A DNA stretch of 64,000 nucleotides from Cryoendolithus antarcticus (lineage: Eukaryota > Ascomycota > Dothideomycetes > Cladosporiales > Cladosporiaceae): contig NAJO01000007.1 in NCBI GenBank assembly GCA_002077065.1, positions 248,001 to 312,000 on the forward strand, in the 5' to 3' direction. The translations under genes and the position numbers were made by a program. Within the stretch, counting starts at the first letter, position 1; every line of letters starts with the position of its first letter. Shown in pieces: positions 10,750 to 22,071 of the stretch. The notes under the pieces are model-generated. The model ran no database searches. It worked only from the letters and a program-made list of their open reading frames with translations, and was not told the origin of the DNA.

Positions 10750-12542
10750 ATGTCCCTCTCAATACCAAACGCCCCGAACGCAGGACTCTTCAAATCAGGC
10801 TACCAGAAGTACTCCTCCGCCCAGCCTAACCTACAACCCTTCATACTGACAGACGCTCCAGTTACGATGCCGAAGATGGTGCAGTCCTTCGTAACATCGA
10901 TGCCTGCCGGACCATCGCACAGACCGTTCAGACCTCCCTAGGCCCCTACGGTCGCAACAAGATCGTCATAAACCACCTGCAAAAAATGATCCTTACGAAC
11001 GATGCCGCAACGATCCTGAGGGAGCTAGATGTTGTGCACCCGGCAGCGAAGCTCATAGTCATGGCATCGCAACAACAAGAAGCAGAGATGGGTGATGCGA
11101 CGAACATGGTCATCGTATTCGCTGGGGAGCTGCTGAAGAAAGCTGAGGAGCTACTACGGATGGGTTTGAAGACGAGTGAAATTGTCAAGGGCTACGAGCG
11201 TGCACAGGGCTTCGCGTCAAAGGCATTAGAAGAGCTGGAGGTGGATCGAGTAGACGACATCCGGGATCAGGCTGAGCTTGCCAAAGCATTGCGAACAGTC
11301 ATCGCAGCCAAGCAGTCAGGGAATGAAGTGCTGCTCGCTGATATGGTTGCTGAGGCAGTCTTGGCAGTGCTTCCGAAGAACCCATACAATTTCAACATCG
11401 ACAACATCCGAGTCGTGAAAATCATGGGCGGCTCACTCGAGCAGTCGAAGGTCGTCCGTGGCATGGTCTTTGGTCGCGAACCATCAGGCACGGTCAAAAA
11501 GGCCACGAAGGCGAAGGTAGGCATCTTCAGCTGTCCGATAGACATCTCGCAGACAGAGACGAAAGGCACAGTCCTGCTCAAGACTTCGAAAGAGCTACTG
11601 GACTTCACGAAAGGCGAGGAGCATCAAATCGAGGCTGCTATCAAGGAACTGCACGACTCTGGCGTACGAGTAGTGGTTGCAGGTGCCACAGTCGGCGAGC
11701 TGGCACAGCACTACCTCAACCGCTTCAACATCCTCGTCATCAAGATTCTCTCCAAATTCGAGCTTCGTCGCCTCTGCGCTGTCGTGGGCGCCACACCCCT
11801 AGCTCGTCTCGGAGCACCCATGCCAGATGAGATGGGCAATATTGACATCGTCGAGACGCTCGAGATCGGCGGCGACAGGGTCACAGTTTTCCGGCAGGAA
11901 TCAGAGCAAACTCGCACAGCGACCATAGTCCTCCGCGGCGCTACACAAAACCACCTAGATGACGTGGAGCGCGCGGTAGACGATGGTGTGAACGTCGTCA
12001 AAGCTATCACGAGAGATCCTCGACTAGTGAGTGGAGCCGGTGCAGCAGAGATGCAGATCCTAGAGCGCGTTGGCGCGATCGGCGACAAGACGCCCGGTCT
12101 GAGCCAATACGCCATCAAGAAGTACGCCGAAGCTTTCGAAGTCATCCCGCGCACACTCGCCGAGTCAGCTGGTCTAGACGCCACAGAAGTCCTTGCACGA
12201 CTGTACACAGCGCACAACGTGTCCAACGCTCCTCCCACGACAAACGGCACGAACGGCACGAAGCCTGCTCCCAAGCCCAGCTCGCGAAAGGATGACGAGT
12301 CTTCCAGTGAAGAGGACGCTATCCCTAGCTTAGGCGTGGACATCGAGAACAATGACGGCACTGGCACCTTAGACGCTGAGGATGAGGGCATCTTGGACTT
12401 GATGGTGTCGAAGAGCTGGGCGATCAAGCTCGCAACCGAGGCTGCGAGAACGGTGTTGAGCGTCGATCAGATCATTGTTGCACGGCAGGCTGGCGGGCCC
12501 AAGCCGCCGGGACCGAATAAGGGGTGGGATGATGAGGACTGA
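10750..12542 (+). CDS. CCT8: T-complex protein 1 subunit theta (chaperonin CCT8)
   Basis: Exons 10750..10808 and 10862..12542 give 579 residues, the usual length for CCT-theta. Splicing joins MSLSIPNAPNAGLFKSGYQ to NYDAEDGAVLRNIDACRTIA, the standard fungal CCT8 start. It is one of eight subunits of the cytosolic TRiC/CCT ring that folds actin and tubulin. The ATP-site motifs carry the theta-specific variants GPYGRNK, NDAATIL and GDATNMV in place of the GPKGMDK, NDGATIL and GDGTT of the other subunits. The apical region includes the GATVGELAQHYLNRF block. The C-terminus has a Ser/Glu-rich insertion (residues about 500-535) and ends GPNKGWDDED. Confidence 0.96.
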
Positions 12543-13063
12543 GGAGGCAAGGTAAAGTGACGAAGGCAGCAGTGACAGGCAGCAGGGCGGCAGATTCATG
12601 AACATGCCATGCACGATTTCGGCAGCATGTCAGGACGATGACATCGCCCGCTAAGGAAGACCGAGAGCCGCATTCATATGCTCTCCGAAATGTCATCGTT
12701 AGCTCAGATGCTCTCACTGCCGGCAGGGATGCGCAGTGTATACGATGTGAAGGTCAATAGACAAAGCCAGCTCAGCGGAATCTGCAGTGTACACGATGGA
12801 CCATGTGCCATTACTGCTACAAATCCTGACTACACCTAGCCTCCAGGTAGATCTCACAGCGCCGTCAAATGCTTCCTAATTGTCCAGCCAATCTTAGGTC
12901 CGTCTTACGCCGTGTTAGCAATGCCCGTTGCGCAGCGCAGAGCGACCCAGATTATTAGTAGATCCTCCCTTGTCTCCTTCTCAAAGTTAGCGTACCAATA
13001 CACTCAAGAATCGAAATTCCACCTCTTCTCAGTTCGTCCATCTCCACCAAGCGGCCTCATCTT
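12543..13063. other. Intergenic 3' region between convergent genes
   Basis: Convergent 3' flanks of CCT8 and the RRM protein. No coding, RNA gene or repeat seen. Confidence 0.6.
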
Positions 13064-15682
13064 CTAGGCCACTTCCTCCTCTCCCCATGCCTGCAACCCT
13101 CCGTTGCTCTCCCCGTGCACGCCCAGCCCATAGGCTCCTCCGCCCAATCCACTCAGTCCAGCGAAACCCTGCTGCAGTGACTGCATCTGCATCTGCTGCT
13201 GCTGTGCCTGTGCTTGCGCCAGATTGAAAGCCGGCAGACTCACAGTCCTGCTATGCTGCGCTCCACTCATGCCGTTACTGCCAGTACCGTTCCGCTGCGA
13301 CGAGCCTTGCTGGCTGTACATCCCGTTCATGGTCGTGCTGTCGCCGTTCGTGAAGGGCGAGATGTGCATGCTCTGATGGCTTCCGTGGCCGTAATGCGAT
13401 GTCTGTGGGATGTCCAGACCGGAGCTTGTGCGAGTTGCTGAGGGGTGGGACTCGTTGGGCGAGCTATAGAAGGCTTGTTGGGCAGAGGCGGAGGAGACTT
13501 GCGGCATGTAGGACTGCGTGTGGTGGTGTTGGGGCTGGTGTTGTTGCTGCTGGGGCTGTATGGAGTAGTTCGTGGGGCTGTAATCTGCGGATTGTTGCTG
13601 CTGTTGGGCTTGCTGCAGCGAAGACTGCTGAGCTGCCGCAAGGTAAAGCGTTAAGGGGTTGTTGTTACCCGCGTTCAGTATGGTGGAGGGTGTTGGCCCT
13701 TGGCTAGGCGCGAAGGAGCTGTGTTGTTGACCCATGCCTGAGCTTGCAGGGGAGATGGACTGGTGCGCTCGGCTTGGCTGGAGACTGCTCATCGGCGATG
13801 GCGAGTGCACGCCGTTCTCGTAGCCTTGCTGGTGCTGCGACTGCTGATGCTGCTGCTGCTGTTGCTGGTGATTCTGCTGATTGGCCATCTGCCTCGGCGG
13901 GTTGCCGCACCTGTCTTTGCCGAAGTTCACCTTGAAGCGCTTGTACTCTTCCTTTCCGCGCACTGCCTCGATAGCCTTGATAGCGTTGGCGATGTTGGTG
14001 AAGTTAACAAAAGCACAGCTCTTCTCGCGAAGTGCGTTGACGAGCTCAATGTCGCCATAATCCTGAAAGTCCTGACGAAGACGCTCCTCGGTCCAGCTCT
14101 CGTCAAGGTTGCCAATGTAGACATTACGCGATGCGCCGCCAGATACTGCGAGTGCTATCGCAGGAGGAAGTGCGCCAGAATGCTTGCCCCAGCCGATCTT
14201 GAGTCGGCGATTGTGAATCATCAGGCCTTGTAAATTACTCAATGCGTAGAACGACGCTGCCGATGTCGGGTCGATGAATGTTACGAAGCAGATATGCTTG
14301 TCAGGAATGTATCGAATGTGATGCAGTAGTCCGCCTCGCACCACATTGCAAATCTCCTCGATCGTCGTCTCAGGGTGAATGTTGCCCAAGTACACCGTCC
14401 GGTTTCCTAGGTTGTTCGCACCGCCCGCCGTCGTTGCAACAGCTGCGGCAGCGACTGACTGCTGTGCGAGTGCATTCGTAATGAGATCTCGATCAGCGCC
14501 GTTGAGCACATGTGCATAGCCAGGCGCAATACCGAGATACTGCGCGGCGTTCTGCTGTTGCGTCTTCGAGACATACGCGCAGCGATCCTTGCCGTAGTAC
14601 ACTCGGCGTGGTGCAGCCCACTTCGGATCCTGAGGAAGCTGTGTGACAGCCTTGATCGCGTTTCCGATTGACAGAAAATGCACAAAGCCGATCGCCTTTT
14701 CCTTGACGATCTTCACCGTATCGATGGGACCAAACTTGCCCAGGTCCTCTCGAAGCTCGTCCTCGGTCGTCTCCTCGGGCAGGTTCCCAAGATAGACATT
14801 TCGCGATGCACCATTCTGCTGCACAGCAAGTGCAACAGATGTTGGTACTGATGACGGCTTTCCCCAGCCGATCTTGATGTCTTGACCCTTTACGCATAGC
14901 TTCTTCAAGATCGCATCGGAATGAAAGTGGGTCGCGGAGCTACCATCAAGGAAGGAAATGAAGGCGCAGTTCTTGTCAGGCAGCATACGAATGGACTCGA
15001 TCTGCCCACTGCGGACATGACCAAGGATCTCCTCCGCAGATGTGTCCTGGGGGATATTGCCCAAGTACACTGTCCTGCTCGTCCCTGAGATGACGCTCGG
15101 CGCCATAGCCATGGGCGCGTACCCGTTCATAGTTCCGCCAGTCAAAGCGTTGAATCCGGTCGTGGGCGATTGCATCGATCCAAAGTATGATGCAGCACCC
15201 ATCCCAGTGGGCGAGGCAATCTGTGTAAACATGCTCGGTGCGAACGCCGATTGCTGGTGTTGAAAGCCATTGATCGACTGTGCATGCTGGTTGTGTCGGG
15301 TGCTAGCAGTTTGTTGAGCAAATGGCTGAAAGCTCTGGAATTGTGGTGACTGGAAAGTCGGTGGTGAGCCAGGCTGAAAGGGACTGCCCATGAGCAGCTG
15401 CGAAGGTAGCAAAGGAGTGAAATTCATGTCATAGCCAGTTTGCGGGGACTGCATGTCCGTCCCGTTGAACCCACTCTGCGACATCTGGCGACTTGTATTA
15501 ATCGCCGGAACATTATTGCGCTGTGGGTGACGGTCTGCGTAGCCACCAATTGATGGCTGTGTGCTATGGAACCCTCCGTGGGAGAAGCCCGTATTATCTG
15601 GGCTCAGTGTCGACTTGACAGCGTACGACTGCGTATGCCTGTGGCCCATCGTAGCGGAAGGCATCGAGTCGCTGAGCTGCAT
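13064..15682 (-). CDS. Four-RRM RNA-binding protein, Nrd1/Msa2-like
   Basis: Intronless, 872 residues from ATG 15682 (the frame extends two codons further, to a TTG only). A Gln/Ser/Pro-rich N-terminus of about 200 residues is followed by four RRMs. Each RNP2 has the form [24 protein letters not shown] or RNVYIGNL, and the RNP1-like strands are [24 protein letters not shown] and SCAFVNFT. The pairs 1-2 and 3-4 look like a duplication; both end IKIGWGK/LKIGWGK then YGKDRC/FGKDRC. The C-terminal 270 residues are Gln/Ser/His-rich with CAG-type poly-Q runs. The layout matches S. pombe Nrd1 and budding-yeast Msa2-type regulators that bind mRNAs controlling differentiation and cytokinesis; it is probably cytoplasmic and granule-forming. 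Confidence 0.85.
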   Translation of the reverse strand: MQLSDSMPSATMGHRHTQSYAVKSTLSPDNTGFSHGGFHSTQPSIGGYADRHPQRNNVPAINTSRQMSQSGFNGTDMQSPQTGYDMNFTPLLPSQLLMGSPFQPGSPPTFQSPQFQSFQPFAQQTASTRHNQHAQSINGFQHQQSAFAPSMFTQIASPTGMGAASYFGSMQSPTTGFNALTGGTMNGYAPMAMAPSVISGTSRTVYLGNIPQDTSAEEILGHVRSGQIESIRMLPDKNCAFISFLDGSSATHFHSDAILKKLCVKGQDIKIGWGKPSSVPTSVALAVQQNGASRNVYLGNLPEETTEDELREDLGKFGPIDTVKIVKEKAIGFVHFLSIGNAIKAVTQLPQDPKWAAPRRVYYGKDRCAYVSKTQQQNAAQYLGIAPGYAHVLNGADRDLITNALAQQSVAAAAVATTAGGANNLGNRTVYLGNIHPETTIEEICNVVRGGLLHHIRYIPDKHICFVTFIDPTSAASFYALSNLQGLMIHNRRLKIGWGKHSGALPPAIALAVSGGASRNVYIGNLDESWTEERLRQDFQDYGDIELVNALREKSCAFVNFTNIANAIKAIEAVRGKEEYKRFKVNFGKDRCGNPPRQMANQQNHQQQQQQHQQSQHQQGYENGVHSPSPMSSLQPSRAHQSISPASSGMGQQHSSFAPSQGPTPSTILNAGNNNPLTLYLAAAQQSSLQQAQQQQQSADYSPTNYSIQPQQQQHQPQHHHTQSYMPQVSSASAQQAFYSSPNESHPSATRTSSGLDIPQTSHYGHGSHQSMHISPFTNGDSTTMNGMYSQQGSSQRNGTGSNGMSGAQHSRTVSLPAFNLAQAQAQQQQMQMQSLQQGFAGLSGLGGGAYGLGVHGESNGGLQAWGEEEVA

Positions 15683-16771
15683 GCCCAAGATACTCGACCG
15701 AGAATATTCGAACGCTCACAGACCCTCCTTGTATAGTGACCTTTCCTATGCTCGGCCAACGAAATGAGCAGTCGAAGATGTGTTACAGCGCGCCGACAGT
15801 GTATATATGATTCTGCTCGCGGAAGACGTATCCCAAGGTTGTATAGTGTCACCCCCTTGACCTCGACCGATTCCAGCTCTTACAATTCAGATACAATCTT
15901 ATGCGGAAGGTCTGCTGCTTCGGTCATCTATCTTCAGGACAAGCTCTCGGCGCTTTATGCTGCTATCAATTAGGTCGAAAAGACAGTGGTCAGTAGAATG
16001 GAACAACAAGGATGAGAGAATAGATAATGAGTGACAATGTCGAAGTAGACAGTGAGAAACAGCAAACTGAAAGAGAGTAGTGTAGCTACAGTCAGAGATA
16101 CTGGCATGGCGTCGCCATGTGGAAGTGTTATGGAGACATTGAGCGATGGTCCCAGCGGCGCGGGAGATTGCCTTCGGGATAAGGGGCATTTTGTGGCCAT
16201 GGCGAAGGATCTGTTCGTAGACTTCAATTCCGCTTGCGCAGATAGTCAACGAGGATGAGAGTATCTCGTCTGTCCGGATCCTCTGTACGTGTGGGCGGGC
16301 TAGATGCATGTGTCCATGCAATGTCGTATCGTCTATGCTGCAGGTATCGAAGCGCCAAGGCCGCTGCAAAGTCTCCGACTCGGACGGCTAGCTGTACCTG
16401 ACGCTAGTCTCTATTCGGCGATGGCACAGAACGGCACTGCATGGAACAGGCCTGTAGTCTTCTGATGACATATTTGTTCCACATGGCTGTTGTTAGATTC
16501 GCTTCTGGTATTCATCTTTCCACGGCGAAGAAGTCAGCAGACGCGGCTATTGAAGTCGGAGCTTTTGCTCCCCACATCAAGACATAGTCAAAGTCTCTGT
16601 TCCGCTGCATCAGCGTCAGCGACACCACGAGGGGCCACTGTACAGGCGAATCTTCATTCACGGTTCCTCACGTCGTGATGCTCGCAGACTGATGACGAGC
16701 TGTGTACATGTTGGCCTCATCCGCATCCTTATAGCGTCCTCCCAGGATGTTCGCCATTGCCCGACTCAATA
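15683..16771. other. Long upstream region of the RRM protein gene
   Basis: 1.1 kb between the ATG of the RRM protein and the 3' end of the methyltransferase gene. It contains only overlapping short frames on both strands with no family features. A long 5' leader for the RRM gene would be in keeping with post-transcriptional regulators, but nothing here proves it. Confidence 0.5.
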
Positions 16772-18006
16772 TCAAGCCCTGTCAGGCGACTTTATTAACA
16801 TGATCTTGATCGGCACGGCTTTAGCGTAGAAGAGGCTCGTTTGCTCATGTATGTCTTTCGCGGCGAAATTGATCTCTTCGATATTGAATTTGCTTCGCAC
16901 TGCACGAGTCAGCAACTTCGTTCCTGTTCAAGGCGAGTGTAGGCTTACAGCAGGCCTGCTGAAAATGCTCAAAGGTCTCAGCGTTGCGTATCGCACCCGC
17001 GATCATCACTCTGATGGTCGATCGGAGCAAGAACAGCATGCGTATGGTGTTCACTAGCGCCGAGATCGCTGCTTTATCGTAGGTCTGACATCGTTGTTAG
17101 CTAGCATGATCTCGCTGGGCGGAAGAACCCTCACAATGTCTGCGCCGATCACGGTGTCGTATGGATGCTCGTCAAAGTCGTCCTCCACCCATGTACCTTT
17201 CAGTCCGTGGCCCCACTTCAAGACGCTGGAGTACACCTGCTTTCCATCGTCGAGATCGTTTAGAAAGAGGTTATCTTTCAGCTGCTCCACAACACCTTGG
17301 TCGCCATCAGTAGCAGTGACGTGACTTGCTCCAAGTTGCTTAGCGCACAGTATCGACAAGAATCCTGTACCACAGCCGAGCTCCAGCACGCCCTTGCCTT
17401 TGATGAGAGTCTGTCCGTCGGCAGAAAGTAGATAGGAGCCTAAGTGCAGTGCTGCTTCCCATGTGCGGAAGCCGGTGGTCAACGAGCCTGAGATCAGGTT
17501 CCGTCGCTCCAATAGTGTAAGCGTAGGCTCCGACGTGGAACTGGCCGAACGCGATCCATCTGGTGAGAGTGTAGTGAAGGTCACATAAGATCTCTGCTGT
17601 ACTGCAGTGCCTTCTGAGGGTAGATCTGAACTTATGAGAAAGGAAAGATGCTTCATCAAGTCGTCGTCGATCTCCTGCCAGTCAACCGTGGCATCAACAC
17701 AGGTGATCAAGGAGAGGATGAGCCAGTCAAACAGTGTGAGAGAATACAAGAACCTACATCTTGGTTGGGATCCTCGATCGCTTTCTCGATCTTGGCCAGT
17801 AGTGGCTTCAAGACGCGAAGCTGGTACCGGCCGGATGGCAGATACGAATGCACTGCAGTGTTGAATAGATGCTTGTACAGCCATGACTGCACATCTGCAT
17901 CACGCAGCAGTTGCTTGGGAGGCCATGCGAGGAAGGCTGGCTCAAACAGCTGGAGATATTGGCGGCGGAAGATCAGCAACTGAGGATCGATGCCATCTTG
18001 GGCCAT
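16772..18006 (-). CDS. EFM3: eEF2 lysine methyltransferase, EFM3/FAM86-like
   Basis: Four exons, complement(16772..16899, 16949..17084, 17135..17674, 17758..18006), give 350 residues in frame. The N-terminal half has the family start DPQLLIFRRQYLQLFEP. The class I methyltransferase core follows: motif I VLELGCGTGFLSILCAK (residues about 200), TATDGD, and the motif IV DITYDK, which is made only by splicing exon 2 to exon 3. The C-terminal half contains IRMLFLLRSTIRVMIAGAIRN. FAM86/EFM3 enzymes methylate one lysine of elongation factor 2 in the cytosol using SAM. Starting at ATG 18006 rather than an upstream GTG matches the family. It is divergent from ribosomal protein eS24. Confidence 0.9.
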
Positions 18007-18261
18007 GGTCAAAGGTGCAACCACTATTCAAGGCCGTAGTGTGCGAGTGAGGCTACCTGTCCTAATCATAGCGAATGCATGTGAGTGAAGTGTTGAATGT
18101 CTCGGTCAGCTTTGCGATGAAGCTAGAATGGAAGTCTTGGCACTGCACTAGCGAATTTGCAACTCGCATCTCGAAGACGACATCTGTTGATACACCAGGC
18201 GATCGCATACGGCAGACCACCAACGACACTCCACCTCGACTCTCGACATCTCATCGCCATC
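18007..18261. promoter_or_regulatory. Divergent promoter, EFM3-like / ribosomal protein eS24
   Basis: 255 bp between the ATG of an eEF2 methyltransferase and that of a ribosomal protein gene. Shared control of two translation genes is plausible from position; no specific factor site was identified. Confidence 0.5.
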
Positions 18262-18852
18262 ATGTCGGACTCCCAGGTGACCTTGCGTACTCGCAAGTTC
18301 ATCCGCAACCCTCTCCTCGGCCGCAAGCAAATGGTCGTGTGCGTACACGCCCCTCCACCATCGAAATGCGATATGACACCCGCAGACGGGTCGAATTATT
18401 GCAGGCGCAGCGAAGCGGAAGATCGTAGCTAACAGTCTCATGCAACAGTGACGTCCTCCACCCCAACCGCCCCAATGTCTCCAAGGACGAACTCCGCCAG
18501 AAGCTCTCCGAGCTGTACAAGTCGAGCAAGGACCAGGTCTCCGTCTTCGGCTTCCGCACGCAATTTGGTGGTGGCAAGAGCACTGGCTTCGCGCTGGTCT
18601 ACGACAGCAATGAGGCGATGAAGAAGTTCGAGCCCCATTACAGGCTTGTGCGGTACGGACAGGCGAACAAGATTGAGAAGGCGAGCAGGCAACAGCGTAT
18701 GTACAGCCTGGCATTTAAGGGAGACAGCGAAGAAGAGTGCGCGGAGAGTGTTGTGCTGACATTGATGAACAGGCAAGCAACGCAAGAACAGGGCGAAGGA
18801 GTCCCGCGGTGTGGCCAAGACGAAGGGTGGCGACAAGAAGAAGGCGAAATAG
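18262..18852 (+). CDS. RPS24: 40S ribosomal protein eS24
   Basis: Exons 18262..18338, 18449..18696, 18773..18852 give 134 residues, normal for the family. The protein reads [19 protein letters not shown], then [36 protein letters not shown] and [14 protein letters not shown], all hallmark eS24 segments, and ends in a Lys-rich tail. It is a structural protein of the small subunit. Intron 1 (110 nt) is long for this window and was checked for box C/D or H/ACA snoRNA features; none were found. Confidence 0.97.
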
Positions 18853-19093
18853 AGGACTCATTGATCAAGCGCTTTCTTGCAATGGGCTGGTGTTGTGCTG
18901 AGTGTTACAAACTCCTGTATCTGCAGCGCCCTGTGTACGGGAAGTCTCTCGGCGGGACTATGCAGTGGTGCTGATAGTACTCGGCAAGATACCTTAGACA
19001 ACAGTCACGCACATTTCGCTAGCACAATCTGGACAATACCCAGTACTCGACGAGCGTGGTTTCAATGATTGAACTTGCATCACATGTGCTACT

Positions 19094-20398
19094 TTAGGGC
19101 ATCGTGGCGATTTCTACAGTCACCCCTGCCAACTTCATCCTGTCCAGATACTTGCCGCCAAGGGTTGCTGGTGTCAACACCCCACCTCCCATGCCATGCG
19201 CAGGCGTCTCATCTCGGGCAATAGCTAACGCGGCTTCTGCCACCAAGATCCCGGTCATGTGATACAGACTGCCCTCGAAGCGCCATCGAGCAGATGCACG
19301 TTTTGGAGCAGTCGGATCTGTCGAGTCCGCTGTTGCGATCGCGCGCCACTCTACGAAATCCTTTGCGGTTTGCCTGCGTTCATTATCAGTCGAGGTGTCT
19401 ATGCGGTGGCCTGCCGGTGTAACTCACTCCTTCGTTGCGCCACTCCCAGGTTGTGTGACATATCTCTGCAGCAGCCATCTCACAGGCGGCAGCAGCAACG
19501 CCAGTAACCCGAAGCCCACAGCAAAGTGCACAGCCAGCCCCTGCAAGACTCCACTAGCCCTCATATATGGCGTGAAGTGGAACTTATCGCCATACAACCT
19601 CCCTCCATTGTACAAACTCCAACTACGATGCACGATGGGGATGTCTACACTTTGTAGACTGTCCGTGAGCGTGCCCCCAAGATCATTCACCGTGCGAAGG
19701 CCAGTTAATTTCTCGGTAAGAGGCTTTGAGTATTCTTGGTTGGGCGGCTTCACAGCTGAGATGCTCCATCTCGCACTACTCTTCGCCAGCTCACCCAACC
19801 CATATCGGTCAAACAGCGTCAAGATAGTGGACAATGTGCCTCCGCTCGCACTTCCTTTCATGTCATGCATTGAGTAAACGATATCTCCAGTGCCTGTGTG
19901 AAGCGTCTCGCGTATATGATTCACCAGAGCCCAGCACATCAGATCACTAGGCGCAGACTCTACGCCGCACTGCGGAATGATGATAGCTCCGGTCTGCTTC
20001 GCAGTGTCGTGGTACTGATTCACCATGTCGTAGACCCAGGGAATCTCACCGGTGACATCCAGGTAGTGCGTTCCGGTCTTTGCACAGGCGGCGAGCACGG
20101 GCGTTCCATATTTGTGGTAGGGACCGACGGTCGTGACTAGAACTTTGGTCTTGAGAGCTAGCTTCTCGAGAGATGCAGATTCGAGACTCGAAGTCTCGAC
20201 TGCTGGAGGCGATCGATTTGGGTTGAGAGCCTGGAGTTCTTTGGCCAAGTCCTTGAGTTTCGACTCACTGCGGCCGGCTATCGCCCACGTGAGGTTCGTT
20301 GGAGAGGAGGTAGTGAGGTACTCGGCGGTGTATTTGCCAGTGTAGCCTGTTGCGCCGAAGACGATAATCTCGTACTGGCGGGCTTTGGTAGTGGCCAT
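19094..20398 (-). CDS. Saccharopine dehydrogenase-like oxidoreductase (trans-acting enoyl reductase type)
   Basis: Two exons, complement(19094..19373, 19428..20398), give 416 residues. The N-terminal Rossmann fold starts at residue 8 with IIVFGATGYTGKYTAEYL (GxTGxxG). It is followed by the family blocks VGPYHKYGTPVLAACA, THYLDVTGEIPWV and PQCGVESAPSDL. A hydrophobic helix near residue 300 (GLAVHFAVGFGLLALLLPP) suggests membrane association, as in the animal SCCPDH of lipid droplets. The C-terminal exon continues with WRFEGSLYHMTGILVAEAAL, typical of this family and unlike lysine-pathway saccharopine dehydrogenase. The reaction is unknown. It is divergent from eL43. Confidence 0.85.
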
Positions 20399-20738
20399 GA
20401 TGAAATGAGAAGGTTTCCCAAGCTGCAAATCGGCCTTTTCCCTTTGCGGTGCTTCTCGTCAACTGTGAAAGACTGGAATACGAGACCACGATCAAGACCT
20501 ACCAACACTCAAAATTATTGCATCACTTACCTTGCCCTTTGCAACCGAGGCCTGAATCATGATCACATGCATTAATGGCTGTATCGAGGCATTGAGCCGA
20601 TGGAGGGCGCGAGTCATGTGCCAAGACTGCTAGCGTTTCGCAACCCACGAATTCGACGTCGATATCGACGACGAATAACGTGAGACCACCGGCACCTCAA
20701 GACCATCGACATTTCCCTATCACAGCACTACCGCCACA
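20399..20738. promoter_or_regulatory. Divergent promoter, SCCPDH-like / ribosomal protein eL43
   Basis: 340 bp between opposite ATGs. The stretch just before the eL43 ATG is C/A-rich. No known ribosomal-protein promoter element was recognised. Confidence 0.45.
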
Positions 20739-21276
20739 ATGACGAAGCGCACAAAGAGTACGTTGGCCCAGCGATGGAGAGATGAGCCTGGGAGTGGCAT
20801 TGCAGAGACACGCAGGAGGAAATGGAAGGACTTGGACACAGTATACTGACTAGTATCAACAGAGGTCGGAATCACCGGTAAATACGGTACTCGGTATGCC
20901 TCGCCCACACCACACCTCGAAGCGCCAGATCATTGCGACGTCGGGACCTCAGACAAGCTGAAGGAGATGTACTAATATTCAAACTCAGCTACGGTGCCTC
21001 CCTCCGCAAGCAAGTAAAGAAGATCGAAATCTCACAACACGCCCGCTACACATGCACATTCTGCGGAAAGGTCACGGTCAAGCGTCATTCGGTTGGAATC
21101 TGGGACTGCAAGTCGTGCAAGAAGACGGTGGCTGGAGGCGCATACATTCTGTCGTACGTCGAGGTCAATACATCTGGGTGGTGGGACGATATCAGACTAA
21201 CATTATATTCAGCACACCGGCAGCCGCTGCTACACGGTCGACGATAAGGCGTCTACGAGAGATTGCGGAGGTGTAG
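20739..21276 (+). CDS. RPL43: 60S ribosomal protein eL43 (L37a)
   Basis: Four exons, 20739..20757, 20863..20893, 20989..21153, 21213..21276, give 92 residues, the normal length. The first exon codes six residues (MTKRTK), the second ten, which is typical of ribosomal protein genes. The protein carries the zinc ribbon CTFC...WDCKSC (residues about 39-60), the segment [19 protein letters not shown] and the end [14 protein letters not shown]. It is a structural component of the large subunit. Introns are 105, 95 and 59 nt; intron 2 has a clear CTAAT-like branch region (tactaatattc). No snoRNA was seen in them. Confidence 0.97.
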
Positions 21277-22071
21277 ATGGGGTCATGAGGGCATGGAGGG
21301 TTGATAAACTTGCGCGCGGCTGATGGACTCGCGTACGGCTGTGTGCAATGGAGCGTCGGACGTGGTGGAAGATAACGACTAGCATTCACACCGACAAGCT
21401 GTCGCAACCCTAAAGCTGAGAACAAATCATTCGGCCACATTTGACCTACTTCACCAATTTCAACCAGGTGCTGGGGCTATCTTCCGACGCCATTCTTCAC
21501 TCCGGTGACTCGGACCTTGGATTGGATGACTATGATGGTCAATCGATGCAACTGCACTTGGAGCATATTGCTGAAGACGGCCCAATTCAAGCGTCCGATG
21601 ATGACCACCCAATCAGTGCGAACGCTCCATGATGTGCCACTTCTGGCCATTTCAATGTAACATTGAACGGTCGTGAACTAGTAGAGGGTGCCCTACGTAG
21701 GCTGCCACGCCAACACCCCGTGATGCTCGTTCCAGGCAGGTAATGTGACACAAGCAAGTTGAACCGAGACGCAGGACACGCTCGATCCCCCCGGACCTGT
21801 TGCTGCTACAGCAGCAGATAGCAACCCTTTCACCTTACCTGATCCCACGTGAATGTGATAAGATTTGTCGAGTGCGAGCGAGTTGCTTGCTCTGCCAAGT
21901 TGTAGAGGAATGGACATCCCGTGACTGCCTTAGCTAAGTATGCATGTGGCGCTAGCGCAGACTACTACTTAAACTCCGCTTCTCTTCCCGAACCCACCTG
22001 CACCTACTCATGATCTACATGAACCAACTTCACTATTACCTTCCTCCAGCTCGCGCAACACCACCGATACC
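21277..22071. other. Intergenic / upstream region of the RING-PHD gene
   Basis: A 63-codon frame at 21441-21632 opens without good support and is not called. A CACGTG palindrome lies at 21846-21851, about 220 bp before the next ATG. Nothing else was seen. Confidence 0.5.

Noticed and set aside
13450..14240. Open frames on the + strand opposite the RRM protein gene
   Set aside because: They are mirror frames of Gln-rich and RRM coding sequence; the - strand protein has four complete RRMs.
18339..18448. Possible snoRNA in the first intron of the eS24 gene
   Set aside because: No box C/D pair or H/ACA hinge arrangement found on inspection.
21441..21632. 63-codon acidic frame on the + strand downstream of eL43
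   Set aside because: Too short, no homology recognised, no splice partners or promoter context.
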